Notes: a model not told the origin generated them from the sequence alone. DNA of 64,000 nt from Sciurus carolinensis (GCF_902686445.1 NC_062224.1:53877156-53941155), one strand, 5' to 3'. Positions 45,812 to 57,648 are shown, counted from the first letter of the stretch. Numbers and translations: made by a program.

Positions 45812-46065
45812 CAGGGATCAGCAATCTACGGCCTGAGGGCTAGCTGCCTGTAGCGCCTTCGTTTTGTTGTTGTTGTTTTTTTTTTTTAGTATGGTGCTAA
45901 GGATCAAACCCAGTGCCTCACGTGTGCTAGGCACTCTACCACTGATCTACAACCCCATTCCTAGCTGCCTGTTTTGGTAAATACAGTGATATTGCAGTAC
46001 AGTCATGCAATTCATTTTCATATTGGGTGTGGCTGCCAATATGACCTTATTGCCAATATGGCCTT
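45812..46065. mobile_element. hAT-type DNA transposon relic, split by an ID SINE
   Basis: CCAGGGATCAGCAATCTACGG at the left and TTTTGGTAAATACAGTGATA then GGGTGTGGCTGCC at the right follow a common non-autonomous mammalian hAT element whose end reads CAGGG-TCAGCAAACTACGG. The subfamily is not assigned. Confidence 0.6.
45852..45960 (-). repeat. ID-like SINE with target-site duplication
   Basis: GGATCAAACCCAGTGCCTC, GTGCTAGGCACTCTACC and CACTGATCTACAACCCC, with the T-rich tail on the left. CTAGCTGCCTGT flanks it on both sides (45,840-45,851 and 45,961-45,972). Confidence 0.88.
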
Positions 46066-47454
46066 ATGGTCATGAAGACTAATTTACTCGCACCCTTTAG
46101 AGAAAAAACAGATGATGCATGACCTAAACAATAGGGGAGAGTATGGGGGTAAGGAAAGAGAGACACACTGTGATCCAAATGGCTCCTTCTAGAATTTTCA
46201 TAGTTGCTCTAGAGTCTAGAATACCTGCGATATTAAGTAACAGGTTACTATCACACTGAGAGCAAGTGTGATAGAACTTTAGCTATTAAAATAATATTTT
46301 GCTACTCCAGAGTCTACTTAAAGGATGTTATCAATGAATTGCAAATCTTCATCAATCACATTTCCTTAGAGGCCCACTTCACCAAAACTTGTTAGAGACA
46401 CAAAAACCATTTACTCAAGATTTATACCTCCATGTTTTCATACATGAAGAGAGCAGACTGTGACCTGCTCTCAGGTACTTCATGATGTATAGAACAGCAG
46501 TTGTTGCCCTATTCCTAAACCTGGCTTACTCCACTTTGTAAAGCAGTAGATTGCCATGAATTACTCCATTTTAAGTGTAAGTGCCAAGGTAGAATGACCT
46601 TATTTGTACAGGTAAACAACCATCATCTGTTTAGCCCCACCATAAAGCACAAACTGAAATATAACTTATATGTCCCAAACTGAATCAGGGAGTACCTAGA
46701 TACCAAAATCATATCAGGAACACCAGACATGGGAGCGTATCAACCTCACCAGATGTAACTCTACCACCTAAGACCCATGAAAGGAGATGTATCATGACCC
46801 AATCACCTAATCACTAATTACAAGACTTGCTCAGGAAAATCACCACAGCAATGAACCTCTGATTTCCTGTCACCATAGGTTTCTGCAGTGCAGTTTCTCC
46901 TCCCCAAGATGACTATGCACTGCCCACTCAAAGCTGGCACTTTAGGCTAAAACTCCAAGCTGACATTCAGAAACTGAAACTGCTATCTGGACCCTCTCTT
47001 TTGACAACGCTATAGAAATGGTTCATTAAAATCCTAATGTGACTACCTACAGGTGATCTGTGACTCTGAATCCATATCTCACTCTGTACTCTTAGCTCAG
47101 AATCCTATAACCCCATAACTGCCTCAATCCTTGCTTAGTATTTCTGACTTATTTATAAATCATTGTGTGAATTATGATGTGTGATTTAAGTGTTATAGAT
47201 ATTAGAAATTAAGATTGGAATAAAAGAACTTGTGATTGCCGGGTTTATGACTATCAAGTGACCTGTGAGTATTCAGAGAACTGCCACTGATGAAAAGTGG
47301 CTTAAAGGCTTATAAATTTATTGTTATCCAATAAATTCTGACGTGAAAAGACATACATGTTTCTTCTATGTTAATGACATAGCTCACAACAATGTGCTTT
47401 CACATTTGTAGGCCACTAGTCTCTTAAGACTGAAATGGAAATCTGAGAGTTGTT
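46066..47454. other. Unassigned DNA
   Basis: About 1.4 kb with no gene and no repeat I can name. The block around 46,380-47,350 has the base composition of an old LTR and a GGAATAAAAGAAC signal near 47,216, but no defined ends. Confidence 0.45.
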
Positions 47455-48185
47455 TTAATATCTTATTCCAATTAGAATGGCTTTTATCAAGAACACAAAC
47501 AATAATAGATGTTGGTGTGGATGTGGGGGAAAAGGCACACTTGTACATTGCTGGTGGAGTTGCAAATTGGTGCAGCCACTCTGGAAAGCAGTGTGGAGAA
47601 TCCTCAGAAAAATTGGAATGGAGTCACATTTTGACCGTTATCCCCACTTCAGCTTATACCCAAAGGACTTAAAATTAGCATACTACAGTAGTAACACAGC
47701 CACATCAATTCACAATAGCTAGATTGTGGAACCAACCAAGATACCCTTCAACAGATGAATGGATAAAGAAACTGTGGTATATATACACAATGGAATATTA
47801 TTCAGACATAAAGAAGGATAATATTATGGCATTTGCAAATAAATGGATGGAACTGGAGAGTATCATGCTAAGTGAAATAAGCCAATCCCAAAAAACCAAA
47901 GGCTGAATGTTTTCCCTAATAAGTGGATGATAATATATAGTGGGGGTGGGTGGGGGAGGAGTGAGAGAAGAATGGAGGAGTTTTAGATTATGCAGAAGGA
48001 AATGAGAGGGAGGAGGTATGAAAAATTATGGAATGATATAGACATCACTACCCTATGTACATGTATGATTACACAAATGGTATGAATCTACATCATGTAT
48101 AACCATAGAAATGAAATGATGAACCCCATTTGTGTACAATGAATCAAAATGTAGTCTGTAAAAAATAAAAAATAAATAATTTTTT
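47455..48185 (+). mobile_element. 5'-truncated L1 3' end
   Basis: Begins in the ORF2 C-terminal region (RCWCGCGGKGTLVHCWWSC, 47,510-47,570; DEWIKKLWYIYTMEYYSD, 47,750-47,815), then a 3'UTR with the G-rich GTGGGGGTGGGTGGGGG tract and an A-rich tail. Shifts break the frame. It is closely related to the young L1 at 1,015-7,744. Confidence 0.87.
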
Positions 48186-48201
48186 AAAGTATATTAAAAA
48201 A

Positions 48202-48257
48202 GTGAAATGGAGATGTAATTTGTGTATGTGTGAAATGGAGATGTAATTTGTGTATGT
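48202..48257. repeat. 28-bp tandem duplication
   Basis: GTGAAATGGAGATGTAATTT starts at 48,202 and again at 48,230, with the full 28-bp unit repeated. Confidence 0.92.
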
Positions 48258-48315
48258 GTGGTGGGAATCAAATCTAAGACCATCCACATGGTAAGTACTC
48301 ATTCTACCATGATTA
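48258..48315 (-). repeat. ID-like SINE fragment
   Basis: GTGGGAATCAAATCTAAGACC and GGTAAGTACTCATTCTACC fit a diverged reverse-complement ID. Confidence 0.6.
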
Positions 48316-48449
48316 TTTTTAAATTAAAGAAAGGAAGGAGCAGTATGGAGAGCTCTTCTGAGATGATCTAAGTAACTCCCCACACTTGTGTGCTAGGCTT
48401 TCTACATATGGCAACCCAGGGTAAATAAACAAAGTCAATATTTGCTAGG

Positions 48450-48785
48450 ATTCTTATGTCGAAACCTCATGACCAAGGTGACAGTATCTGGAGGTGAGGC
48501 CTTAGGGAGGCCATTAGGTCATGAATGTGGGGCCCTCATAAATGGGATTAGTGCCCTTTTTAAAAAGACCTCAGAGAGCTCCCTTGCCCACTCCAACAGG
48601 TGAGAACACAGCAAGAAGGTGACATCTAGGAAGAGAAAATGAGTCTTCCCCAGGCATTAGATCAGACAGTGCCCTAATTTTGGACTTTCCAGCCTCTAGA
48701 AGCATGAGAAGTAAATGTGTGTGGTTTGTACACCATCCAGTCTTGGTGTCCTGTTATAGCAGCCCCAGAAGACTAAGGCAATATC
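48450..48785 (+). mobile_element. MLT1-type MaLR solo LTR
   Basis: Sense-strand MLT1 landmarks in order: GTGACAGTATCTGGAGGTGAGG, GGGGCCCTCATAAATGGGATT, GAGAACACAGCAAGAAGGTG, CAGCCTCTAGAAGC, GTCCTGTTATAGCAGCCC. There is no internal retroviral sequence. Confidence 0.85.
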
Positions 48786-48886
48786 ACAGATATTACTACA
48801 ACTATATGAGAATGGAAGACTTTGAAAATGTTATCTTGCCCTCAAGATTTGTAGACCATTCTAAATACACAGTACTTTACTTTGAT

Positions 48887-49022
48887 TTTTGTTTAATTTT
48901 TAGAGACAGGGTCTTACTATGTTGCCCAAGCTTACCTCAAACTCCTCAGCTCAAGTGACACTCTTGCCTCAGCCTCCTGAGTTTTTGGAATCATAGGCGT
49001 ATGTCAACATGTCCAGCTAATA
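48887..49022 (-). repeat. B1-type SINE
   Basis: AGAGACAGGGTCTTACTATG, TTGCCTCAGCCTCCTGAG and CATAGGCGTATGTCAACATG: a 7SL-derived monomer on the minus strand. Confidence 0.87.
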
Positions 49023-49568
49023 CAGTACTTTGAAAAGAAAAAAATATCTTTACCACAGAATGGCATTTTGTTTAAACACTATGATTCTACTGGTTGATAA
49101 CTTTGCATAAAATTAACTCATTTTCAATTGAAAATGTATTTTCTGTCAAGGATTTGGGGAGAGTCTCAGAGTATACCTAAAATCTACCGAGAATGTATTG
49201 AAAATATTATATGCTAGTGTTTTCTGCAAGGATAGGTATAGATTTCAAAATAATATAAATAAATATGGAATGCTCAAAAGATCATATGAAACAATATTTG
49301 AATTATTCCATCTACTTGTCTATCACCCTCTAATTCCAACTATCTAACCCTAAATTTACCCTTTTCCCTGATTTTCTCCAGGTGGAACACTATGTATATA
49401 GGAAAACCAAAATATTAATGAAGACTCTTCCCACATCATCTATCTCATTATTTTTCTCCTTGACTCTCTATACCCTTCGTGTATTATTTTTCTTCCTCCC
49501 TGTTTCCCTTACTTCTTTGACACAAAATGTGATAATGAAGAATGTATAGTCCTTCTCAAATAGTCCCA
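49023..49568. other. No gene recognised
   Basis: About 545 bp of unassigned AT-rich DNA. Confidence 0.5.
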
Positions 49569-49574
49569 GTGGTG

Positions 49575-49575
<1 letters not shown>

Positions 49576-49628
<53 letters not shown>

Positions 49629-49629
49629 T
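49576..49629. repeat. (GATA)n microsatellite
   Basis: GAAAGAAAGAAAG followed by about 10 GATA units. Confidence 0.96.
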
Positions 49630-49919
49630 AAAATAATTGTAGTAAGACAATGTTAGTACTTTGGTACCGATTTGGACAAAGTGCTATGGAATTAAAGAAG
49701 GACGATACATTTTTCTGGAGGGTGTCACCCAGAAGGTGGCATTAGGAGAGACTCGGAAGGTGAATAGTTTAGTAATCACCAAGGGGGTGCCAGAGAAATG
49801 GAAGCAGGGTCAGGTGAGGGAAGGGACTTATGTGGGCAAAGGCAGAGAAATGAAGAGTGTGATGTGTTTAGGGAATGCTAATATTTTGACGTAGTTCCTA
49901 AAGGAATGAACTTTTCTGT

Positions 49920-50010
49920 TGTGGGTTTTGTTTTTAAGTGATGGGGTTGAACCCAGACCCTTGGGCTTGCTAGTTGAGAGCTCTGCCACTGAGCACATCC
50001 CCAGTTCCTA
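49920..50010 (-). repeat. ID-like SINE
   Basis: GGGTTGAACCCAGACCCTTGG, TTGCTAGTTGAGAGCTCTGCC and CACTGAGCACATCCCCAG. Confidence 0.85.
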
Positions 50011-50794
50011 TATTGAATTTTAAAATTTATCTACTAGAAACACTTGGTGGGGAGGGTGTGCTAAGAGGAAAAAGGTAGAATGGGAAAACTGACTGATTTA
50101 ATTTTAACAAGAACAATGAAGTCATGGTATTGCTAACTGTCACAAGACTAGAAAGCAATTCCTCTTTCTATAACAAATATTCTTTTAAACCTGAAGTGAA
50201 CAAACACAATTCCCTATAACTATTTTAGTTCCCTATAATAAACCTTTAAACCTCAATGTTACAAATCAATAGTCTTGGTATGATTAGATTAAATATCTGA
50301 ATATCCTAGAAAAGTCTATAATTCAAATTTATGATAACGTATGGCATGAATATAAATTTAAATTGAAATATGAAATATGTAAACATCCTCATTTGCTAAA
50401 CTTCCATTTGTCTTTAAAGCTGAGAAGTATCTCAGTATTATCTCAGGCATTTGTTACAATAATGAAAGTTAATTAACACACTGGGGATACACAACTATTC
50501 CAAGCTCTGAAACCGTAGGACGTGTTTCTGGTCCCAAGCATTTTGGATAAGGATACTCAATCTGTACTTACTCTTGTTGAGCACCAGTTTTATACTATAT
50601 AATCTCAAAAAAAAAAAAAAACTATCTTTAAGGCTGGTGATTAAATGGGATTAAGGACTGAAAACATCAGCAGTTCTCCCCCAAAATGTGACTTGTGTAC
50701 AGCAACGGGAGCCCAGTTTTCCTTAACATAATATATAGAATGGGAAGCTATGGACAGCATTATATGCAGCAGCAATATGTAAAACTAAATGAAG
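50011..50794. other. No gene recognised
   Basis: About 780 bp of AT-rich DNA with a short A-run at 50,607-50,621. A patch near 50,535 (GCATTTTGGATAAGGATAC) hints at an old DNA transposon but is too short to name. Confidence 0.45.
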
Positions 50795-50796
50795 AA

Positions 50797-50892
50797 ATGC
50801 TGGGGGTGTGTCTCAGTGGAAAAGTTCATGTTTAGCATGTACAAGGCCCTGGGCTCAATTCCCAGAAATGAATAAATTAAATAAATAAATGT
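50797..50892 (+). repeat. ID-like SINE
   Basis: GCTGGGGGTGTGTCTCAGTGG, TAGCATGTACAAGGCCCTGG, GCTCAATTCCCAG and an (AAAT)n tail. Confidence 0.87.
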
Positions 50893-51027
50893 AAACAAAG
50901 GTAAGTCATCAAGGGAAATTGAAGTAAATGAGGCAGAAGGAAAACCAGGAGATTAATTTGAGAATGCAAAGGAAAAAAATGTTAAGGAGAAGGGAATAGT
51001 CAACATGGTCAAAAATTTCATATCGTT

Positions 51028-51108
51028 TCACTGGGGTTATAGGTCAGTGGCAGAACATTTGCTTAGAATGAGGCCTTTGTTTACCCTACACCTCACACAC
51101 TAAAAATA
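51028..51108 (+). repeat. ID-like SINE (diverged)
   Basis: TGGGGTTATAGGTCAGTGGC and TTTGCTTAGAATGAGGCC match the ID body. The B box is eroded. Confidence 0.7.
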
Positions 51109-51337
51109 TTTCAATTTTTTTCAAGGCATGAATACTAAATATTATAGGAATTTTTAAGAAGGAAATTACAGTCACTCAAGCAAAGGAAATAGAAATGAAA
51201 TTGTTCTAACTACTATGTATGTGTATAGATGAGTCCCATATATCAACATGAAAGCAACTTCAGTAGATTAGGCAAGAAATGCTCATATCAGAACACCGTT
51301 TGTTAAGGAATAAATGAAAAATTAGAAGATGGGTATG

Positions 51338-51514
51338 AATTAATTTGCTAGGGCTATCAAAGACCAACAGAAATTTATTTCTTCATGCTACTAGGAAAGT
51401 TAGAATGTTCAGGAAGTTAGAAGTGAAAGACCAAAGTGTCCACAGGATTGGTTTCTTCTGAGGCCTCTCTCCTTGGCTTACAGATGGCTGGTCATCTTCT
51501 TGTATCTTCCCTTG

Positions 51515-51606
<92 letters not shown>

Positions 51607-51770
51607 CTAATCTCCTCTTCTCATAAGGAGACCTGTTATTTTGGATTAGGGATGGCCCATACTACCTTGATTAGCACTTTGAAGGTCGTCTTCAATTACC
51701 TGTTCTGAGGTCACTGAGTTCAGAATTTCAACATATTAATTGGGGTAGTGACACAATTCAGCTCACATGT
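51338..51770 (-). mobile_element. MLT1-type MaLR solo LTR
   Basis: Antisense landmarks on the plus strand: TTTGCTAGGGCTATCAAAGA, AACAGAAATTTATTTCTTC, TTTCTTCTGAGGCCTCTCTCC, TAATCTCCTCTTCTCATAAGG and GACACAATTCAGCTCA. A microsatellite has grown inside it at 51,519-51,605. Confidence 0.85.
51519..51605. repeat. Compound (CT)n(GT)n microsatellite
   Basis: About 26 CT units followed directly by about 17 GT units, inside the MLT1 LTR at the position of its short CT-rich segment. Confidence 0.96.
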
Positions 51771-53184
51771 GTCCTTTATTTTTTAAGAAGTTTCATTATA
51801 AAACTAAAGTCAGACAAAAAGTTGGAAAAAGAAAAGCAAATTTAAAGAAAGATAGGATTTAAAGAGAAACTTTGTACTCAGAAGACAAATGTACTGAAAG
51901 AAATTAATCACATGTGATTCATCAGAGAGGGTGTAGAAGAGGCATGTCATGGTTCTTAAAAAACAATTCTTGAGAGAATTAATAGTGACCATGAGATGAA
52001 AAATGGATAAGCCAAAGCTATTTTTGAATGAATCATTCAGATGATACCTGTTTACACAGTAGCTACCACCAAGGGTCCTAATGCAAGAAAAAGAAATTTC
52101 TTGGAAATTGTGATTTATAATCACCTGCTCCTCCAGAAGGAAATCATATTTTTATACTTGGTTCTTGTTCAAATATTATGAATTGTTAATCAACCTAGGT
52201 TTCAGTCACAAAAGGATCATTTCCATGAGCTTGTTCTAACAATTTAAATCTTTGTGTCAACATAAGAGGTTCAACATCTTAGTTTAGCATCTTTGTTATT
52301 TTAGCATCCTTTGCATCTTCCCACCTTGTTTGTATGGAAAACATGCATCACAGTTACTATGATGTACCTTTGGTGTCTCACCCAAATCAGAATCAGAATT
52401 ACTGGTTTTAATATATATTTTTTTCCTTTTGACAAGTTCTCATGCAACTGTTAAGCTCCGTAAAGTTTTAGAACCACTGTCATAGACTGCAGTATTTTAT
52501 GTCTTCAGGTAGACAGTAAAGATTCCACCCAGCACATGGTTCGTACCAGAATTTTTATATTTCAGTTACTCTAGAAGAACAGGGCCCACTGAGAAAGGAA
52601 TTCACAAAGAGGTGAATGATTTTAGTACTGGGTAGTTACATCTAGAATTTAACTCGTTTTGCATGAAGAATGATCTAACAATGCCATCAAATGTTTTGTT
52701 TTAAACTTTTAAATGCTTTGAATATTGAAAAATTACTCTGCTGTTTATAGAGAACATAATACAGATCAAAATGTCTGAATTAAGAGGTTACACATTTTTA
52801 AGTTGCTAGGTTGCCTTTCACTCTTTGATTTCTTTCCAAAAAGCCTGTTAACAGTAGCAATGTTTACCAGTCTCACAAAAATTACATTTTTAAAAAATAT
52901 AGTGCAGGATCTTATTGAATAATCTCTACTTAAATGTAAATGTGAAGTTCCTTCTGTCATAAAAAGAATTTTTCAATTAAAAAAAAAGTGTGTGTGTTTT
53001 TAATGCTAAAAAAAAAATGGATAAGCCAAGACTTAATGACTGATTTTCTGTAGCATAGTAGCGAGCACTTATTTACTATGAATGAAGAAGACAGATGTGA
53101 GGAAAGGACCTTGAAGAGTGAGGAAAAGAATTGGAATATCTTTCAAGGAGAATAAAAAAAAGAGAGAGAGAAAAAGAAAAAAGA
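51771..53184. other. Unassigned DNA
   Basis: About 1.4 kb without recognisable repeat or gene. Frames up to 104 codons (51,810-52,124 minus) have no motif. Confidence 0.5.
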
Positions 53185-54308
53185 AAGAAATCTTCATCAT
53201 GTTGGCTTAGGACCAGACTTCCTTAACAAGAATCCCAGAGTGCAAGAAATGAAATCAAGAATCAATAAATGGGATGGATTCAAACTAAAAAGTTCATTCT
53301 CAGCAAAGGAAACAAAAAGTGAAAAGAGAGCCTACAGAGTAGGAGAAAACTTTTTCCACACACACCTCAGATACAGCATTAATCTCCAAAATTTATAAAG
53401 AACTTAAAAAACTTTACACCAAAAATACAAAGAACCCAATCAATAAATAGGCTAAGGAATTGGGCAGACACTTCACAGAAGAAGATATACAGATGATCAA
53501 CAAATATATGAAAAAGTGGTCAACAACTCTAGTAATAGAGAAATGTAGATCAAAACCACCCTAAGATTTCATCTCACCCCAATTAAAATGGCAATTATCG
53601 AGAATACAAGCAACAATAAGTGTTGGCAAGAATGTGGGGGAAAAGGCACACTCATACATTGCTGGTGCAGTTGCAAATGAGTATAGCCACTCTGGAAAGC
53701 AGTATGAAAATGCCTCAGAAAACTTGGAATAGACCCACCATTTGTTCCAGTTACCCCACTCCTCAATTTATAAACAGAGAACTTAAAATCAGCATACTAC
53801 AGTGACGCAGTCACATCAATGTTTATAGCAGCTCAATTCACAATAGCTAGATTGTGGAATCAACCTAGATGCCCTTCAATAGATGAATGGATAAAGAAAC
53901 TATGGTATATATACACAATGCAATATTATTCAGCCATAAAGAAGAATGAAATTATGGCATTTGCAGGTCAATGGATGGAGTTGGAGAATATCATGATAAG
54001 TGAAATAAGCCAGTTCTAAAAAGCCAAAGGCCAAATGTTTTCTCTGATAAGTGGATGATGATACACAACGAGGGGTGGGGAGCAGGAGTGGGTAAGAGAA
54101 GAATGGAGGAACTTTGGATTGTGTAGAGGGAAATGAGGGGTGGGGAAGGGATGGGGGTATGAAAGATGGTAAAATGAGACAAGCATCACTACCCTATGTA
54201 CATGAATGATTACACAAATGGTGTGAATCTACATCATGTACAACCATATAAATGAAAAGTTGTACCCCATTTGTGTAGAATGAATCAAAATGCAGTCTGT
54301 AAAAATAA
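53185..54308 (+). mobile_element. 5'-truncated L1 3' end
   Basis: ORF2 C-terminal part and 3'UTR of an L1 related to the young copy ([20 protein letters not shown] and EWIKKLWYIYTMQYYSA at about 53,820-53,940). Its A-rich end (TAAAAATAA) adjoins the OCT4 retrocopy, whose own poly(A) tail faces it. Several shifts disrupt the frame. Confidence 0.87.
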
Positions 54309-54315
54309 TTTTTTT

Positions 54316-55735
54316 CTATCTACTATGTCCCAGGCTTCTTTATTTAAGAACAAAGTATGAGTGATGTGGGGATTAAAATCAAGAGCATCATTGAACTTCA
54401 CCTTCCCTCCAACCAGTCCCCCAGACTCCCTGCCCTCACCCTTCATGCTTCCAATTCCTTCCTTAGTGAATTAAGAACTTAATCCCAAAAGCCCTGGTCC
54501 AGATTCCAGGTTCTCTCCCTACCTTCTCATGTTTCCTCTGCCCCCAGAGGGCAGGCACCTCAGTTTGAATGCATGGGAGAGCCCAGAGTGGTGACAGAGA
54601 CCGAGGGAAAGGCTTCCCCCTCAGGAAAAGGGACTGGGGAGTAGAGTGTGGTGAAGTGAGGGCCTCTGTAACCTGGGGTACCAAAATGGGGTCCTGGGAC
54701 CAGAGGAAAGGATACAGGTCCCCCTGAGAAAGGAGTCGCTGCAGCCTCAAAATCCTCTCGTTGGGAATAGTCAGTGCTTGATCGCTTGCACTTCTGACGC
54801 CGGTGACAGAACCACACTCCGTCCACGTCCTTCTCAAGCCCCAGCTGTTGGGCAGTGTGGCTGGTCTGCTGCAGTGTGGGTTTAGGGCACTGCAGGAACA
54901 TGTTCTCCAGGTTGCTTCAGTCGGTTCTTGATACTCCTTCTCTTCGTCTTCCTTCCGGGCCTCCAGGAGGGTGTCCACGTTGTATCTCCTGAAGGCTCTC
55001 GTCGTTCTCTGCTCCCTCCTCCCACTTCTGCAGCAGGGGCCGCAGCTTGCACAAGTTTCTCAAACTGAGCTGCAGAGCCTCAAAGCGGTAGATGGTCGTT
55101 TGGCTGAACACCTTCCCAAAGAGAACCCCCAGGGTGAGCCCCATATCAGCCTGGGTATATCCAAGGGTGATCCTCTTCTGCTTCAGCAACTTGGCAAATT
55201 CCTCAAGTTCTTTCTGCAGAGCTTGGATATCTTGGGACTCCTCAGGCTTTTGCTCTACCTTCTCCTTCTCCACTTTTACCACAGCAGGGTGGGCAAAGCA
55301 GGGCTCGGAGAAGGCCCCCTCAGAGTTGCTCTACACCCCAGCTCCCACCTCGCTCTCAGGCTGAGAAGTCTCCAGGCCACTGTGAGGGACCAGGCCCATT
55401 CCAGCCTGAGGTCCACAGTATGCCACCCCTCCACAGAACTCATAGGGTGGGAGACATGAGTGACTCCCCCACACCTCCAAACCTGGCCCAACCCCCAGCC
55501 CAATTCCAGGACCACCGGGAGGGCCTGGGAAGCTTAGCCAGGTCCCAAGGTCAATCCAGCCCGGCTCTGATCCTCCTGACCCATCGCCCTCACCACCCAG
55601 AGAGGGTGAGAAGGCAAAGTCCGAAGCCAGGTGTCTGGCCATGGGTTGGAAGGGCACCCCAAACCGGGGCCCTGAAGAAATAGCTCGCCAAGGAAGTGCT
55701 CAGCACCTCTCTCCCTCCCAATCCCACCCACTAGC
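54316..55735 (-). pseudogene. POU5F1: POU5F1 (OCT4) processed pseudogene, full-length
   Basis: An intronless copy of the pluripotency factor OCT4 mRNA. The start ATG is at 55,640-55,642 ([11 protein letters not shown]) and the stop TGA at 54,560-54,562 (after TLGSPMHSN). The span is 1,083 bp, i.e. 360 codons, the usual OCT4 length. The N-terminal Pro/Gly-rich region, the POU-specific domain (about 55,006-55,231; [18 protein letters not shown]) and the POU homeodomain are in order. The 3'UTR with an AATAAA signal (TTTATT at about 54,340) ends in a short A tail. Defects: TAG at codon 104 (55,331-55,333); a 2-base loss near 54,985 and a 2-base gain near 54,910-54,955 that scramble the homeodomain N-terminal arm and its basic cluster; and WFCHRRQK, where the invariant homeodomain Asn51 is His. 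The true gene has introns and lies elsewhere. Confidence 0.96.
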
Positions 55736-55978
55736 CAAAAAAAAATTAAAAATGATTGAAAAAAAGAAACTGAGTATTGAACATTAAAAGGACTGAATCA
55801 TACTATACAAAAGCATGAATGAAGTTGGAAGCATTGTATTAAAATGACTATGGTCACATTACTTCCTGGTATGACCAGGCATACCAAGTCAACTGGAGAC
55901 ATATGTTTGAATTAATCCAGAATTTAGGATGTACCAAACTATTTTATTTTATTGTAAAACTTTTTACTTAATTCATAT

Positions 55979-56063
55979 ACTTTTGGTGGTGCTAGGGATG
56001 GAACACAGAACCTCTCATATGCTGGGCAAGTGCTCAACCACTGAGTTATAACTCCAACCTCTA
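55979..56063 (-). repeat. ID-like SINE
   Basis: GGTGCTAGGGATGGAACAC, GCTGGGCAAGTGCTCAACC, CACTGAGTTATAACTCC. Confidence 0.87.
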
Positions 56064-56869
56064 GAACTATTTTTAATTAATATTTGTTCCATTGTAATTG
56101 TTCATTTTCAGGTTTTTCTTAATTGCTTAACTTAAATATTGAATTTAATTCCAAATTATGATTTAGAATTGGAAAAATACTTCATTAATCATCTATTCCT
56201 GTGTAACAATTTAGCTCAAAACTTGGGACTCAAAACAGTAAACAAGTATTATCTCACCATTTCTGTGGGTCACGAATCTGGGTGTAGTTTAGCTGGGCAC
56301 CTCTGGCTGAGAAACTCTCATAAGACTGCAGTCTTGCTGTCTGCCAGGACTATGGCCTCATCCAAAGGCTTGAGTGGAGAAGGACCCACTTCCAAGTCAT
56401 TGATGTGGTTGTCTGCAGAATTCAGGTCCTCAGGGATTGTTGGAGATGGGAATCTCAGTCGCTCCAGAGTTGTCAATGGAAACCTCTCCTAGTTCCTTGC
56501 CACACGAGCCTCTCTAAAAGGTGACTCACAACAACAACAAAAAGCCTATAGGTAAGGGCCTGGCTGGTAAAGAGTAATAAGGCAGATGAATAATTAAAGG
56601 TTTTAGGTATAGTTACAGTTTAGGAGATTTAGGGCCTGTCATGAAGATGAAGCTAGAGTGACAAGAAGCAGTCAGATAGTTAAGAAAATTGTGTATCCTG
56701 GTAAGGCATTTATGTTTCACTTTACAAGAAGGGAAACTTCAGAAGAATTGTAAATAGAAGAGAACATGGAATGATTTGGCAACAGTTTTCAGGCAGGGCT
56801 GGAGATTGTGATTGATAAAAGACCTATTAGAAAGTATAAATATGGTCAGTATAAGAATTAATTAGAGGT
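56064..56869. other. No gene recognised
   Basis: About 800 bp. Around 56,185-56,480 the antisense strand looks like an old MLT1-type LTR (ATCTATTCCTGTGTAACAATTTAGC, TATCTCACCATTTCTGTGGGTCACGAATC), too diverged to set ends. Confidence 0.45.
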
Positions 56870-57050
56870 TAAATTCCCAGCTACTTGGAAGGTTGAGGCA
56901 GAAGGTTCACCAATTCAAACCTAGTCTGGGCAACTTAATGAGACTATCTCTCAAAATAAAGCAATAAAAGGGTTAGGGATATAGATCAGTGGTTGAACAC
57001 TTGCCTAGTATATGTGATCCCTAGTACCACACACACACACATAAAAAGAA
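56870..57050 (+). repeat. B1-ID composite SINE
   Basis: B1 3' part (CCCAGCTACTTGGAAGGTTG, CTAGTCTGGGCAAC) followed by an ID unit (GGGTTAGGGATATAGATCAGTGG, TGATCCCTAGTACC) with a CA-rich, A-rich tail. Confidence 0.82.
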
Positions 57051-57648
57051 AAATCAAGCCTAAGTTAATCATGGAATGAACAGGCAATGAAGGAGAATGT
57101 TAAGGCTATTGTTCAAAGACTCAATTAAACAGACTACTGGCCAAGGACGACTTCCAGAATTCTGAACTGAATCACTTTGGATGGGTGGTAGGTCCATTCT
57201 TCTATATGGGAACAGAACAGGAAACAGATCTGGAGAGGAAAGGCCATGTGAATCCATGGTAATAAATACTCTACAAATACTTGTGAGACATATGGTGAAT
57301 AAAGGACAGAATATTTTTCTAAAACAAAAAACCCATTAGGTTAAACTAGATTAAAATAATGATAATGAAATTTGGAGCATTATTTCTGAATGAGAAATAA
57401 AATTTTGTCATGATTACTTTGGAAAAATCATTTGCTAGGGATTTGTTTCCTCATCTAAAATATATTAAAATTTTGTACTTTTTTATGATTCTGATATCCT
57501 ATGATTTAAAGAATTGGAAAATTATTTCCCAATTCTTCTCTTATCCTTAGCTGGTCTCTTCCCTTAATATCTGATTTTCACTGTGATGCCACCTCTTTTC
57601 TTGTTTTTACTCCTTTCTTTTTCATACTTCATATCACACACATCTAAT

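Noticed and set aside
49576..49629. CRISPR-like short repeats
   Set aside because: The repeats are a contiguous tetranucleotide microsatellite without spacers, and the DNA is mammalian.
54971..55683. Plus-strand frames of 87-162 codons opposite the OCT4 retrocopy
   Set aside because: They are antisense to a recognisable pseudogene and arise from its GC-rich composition.
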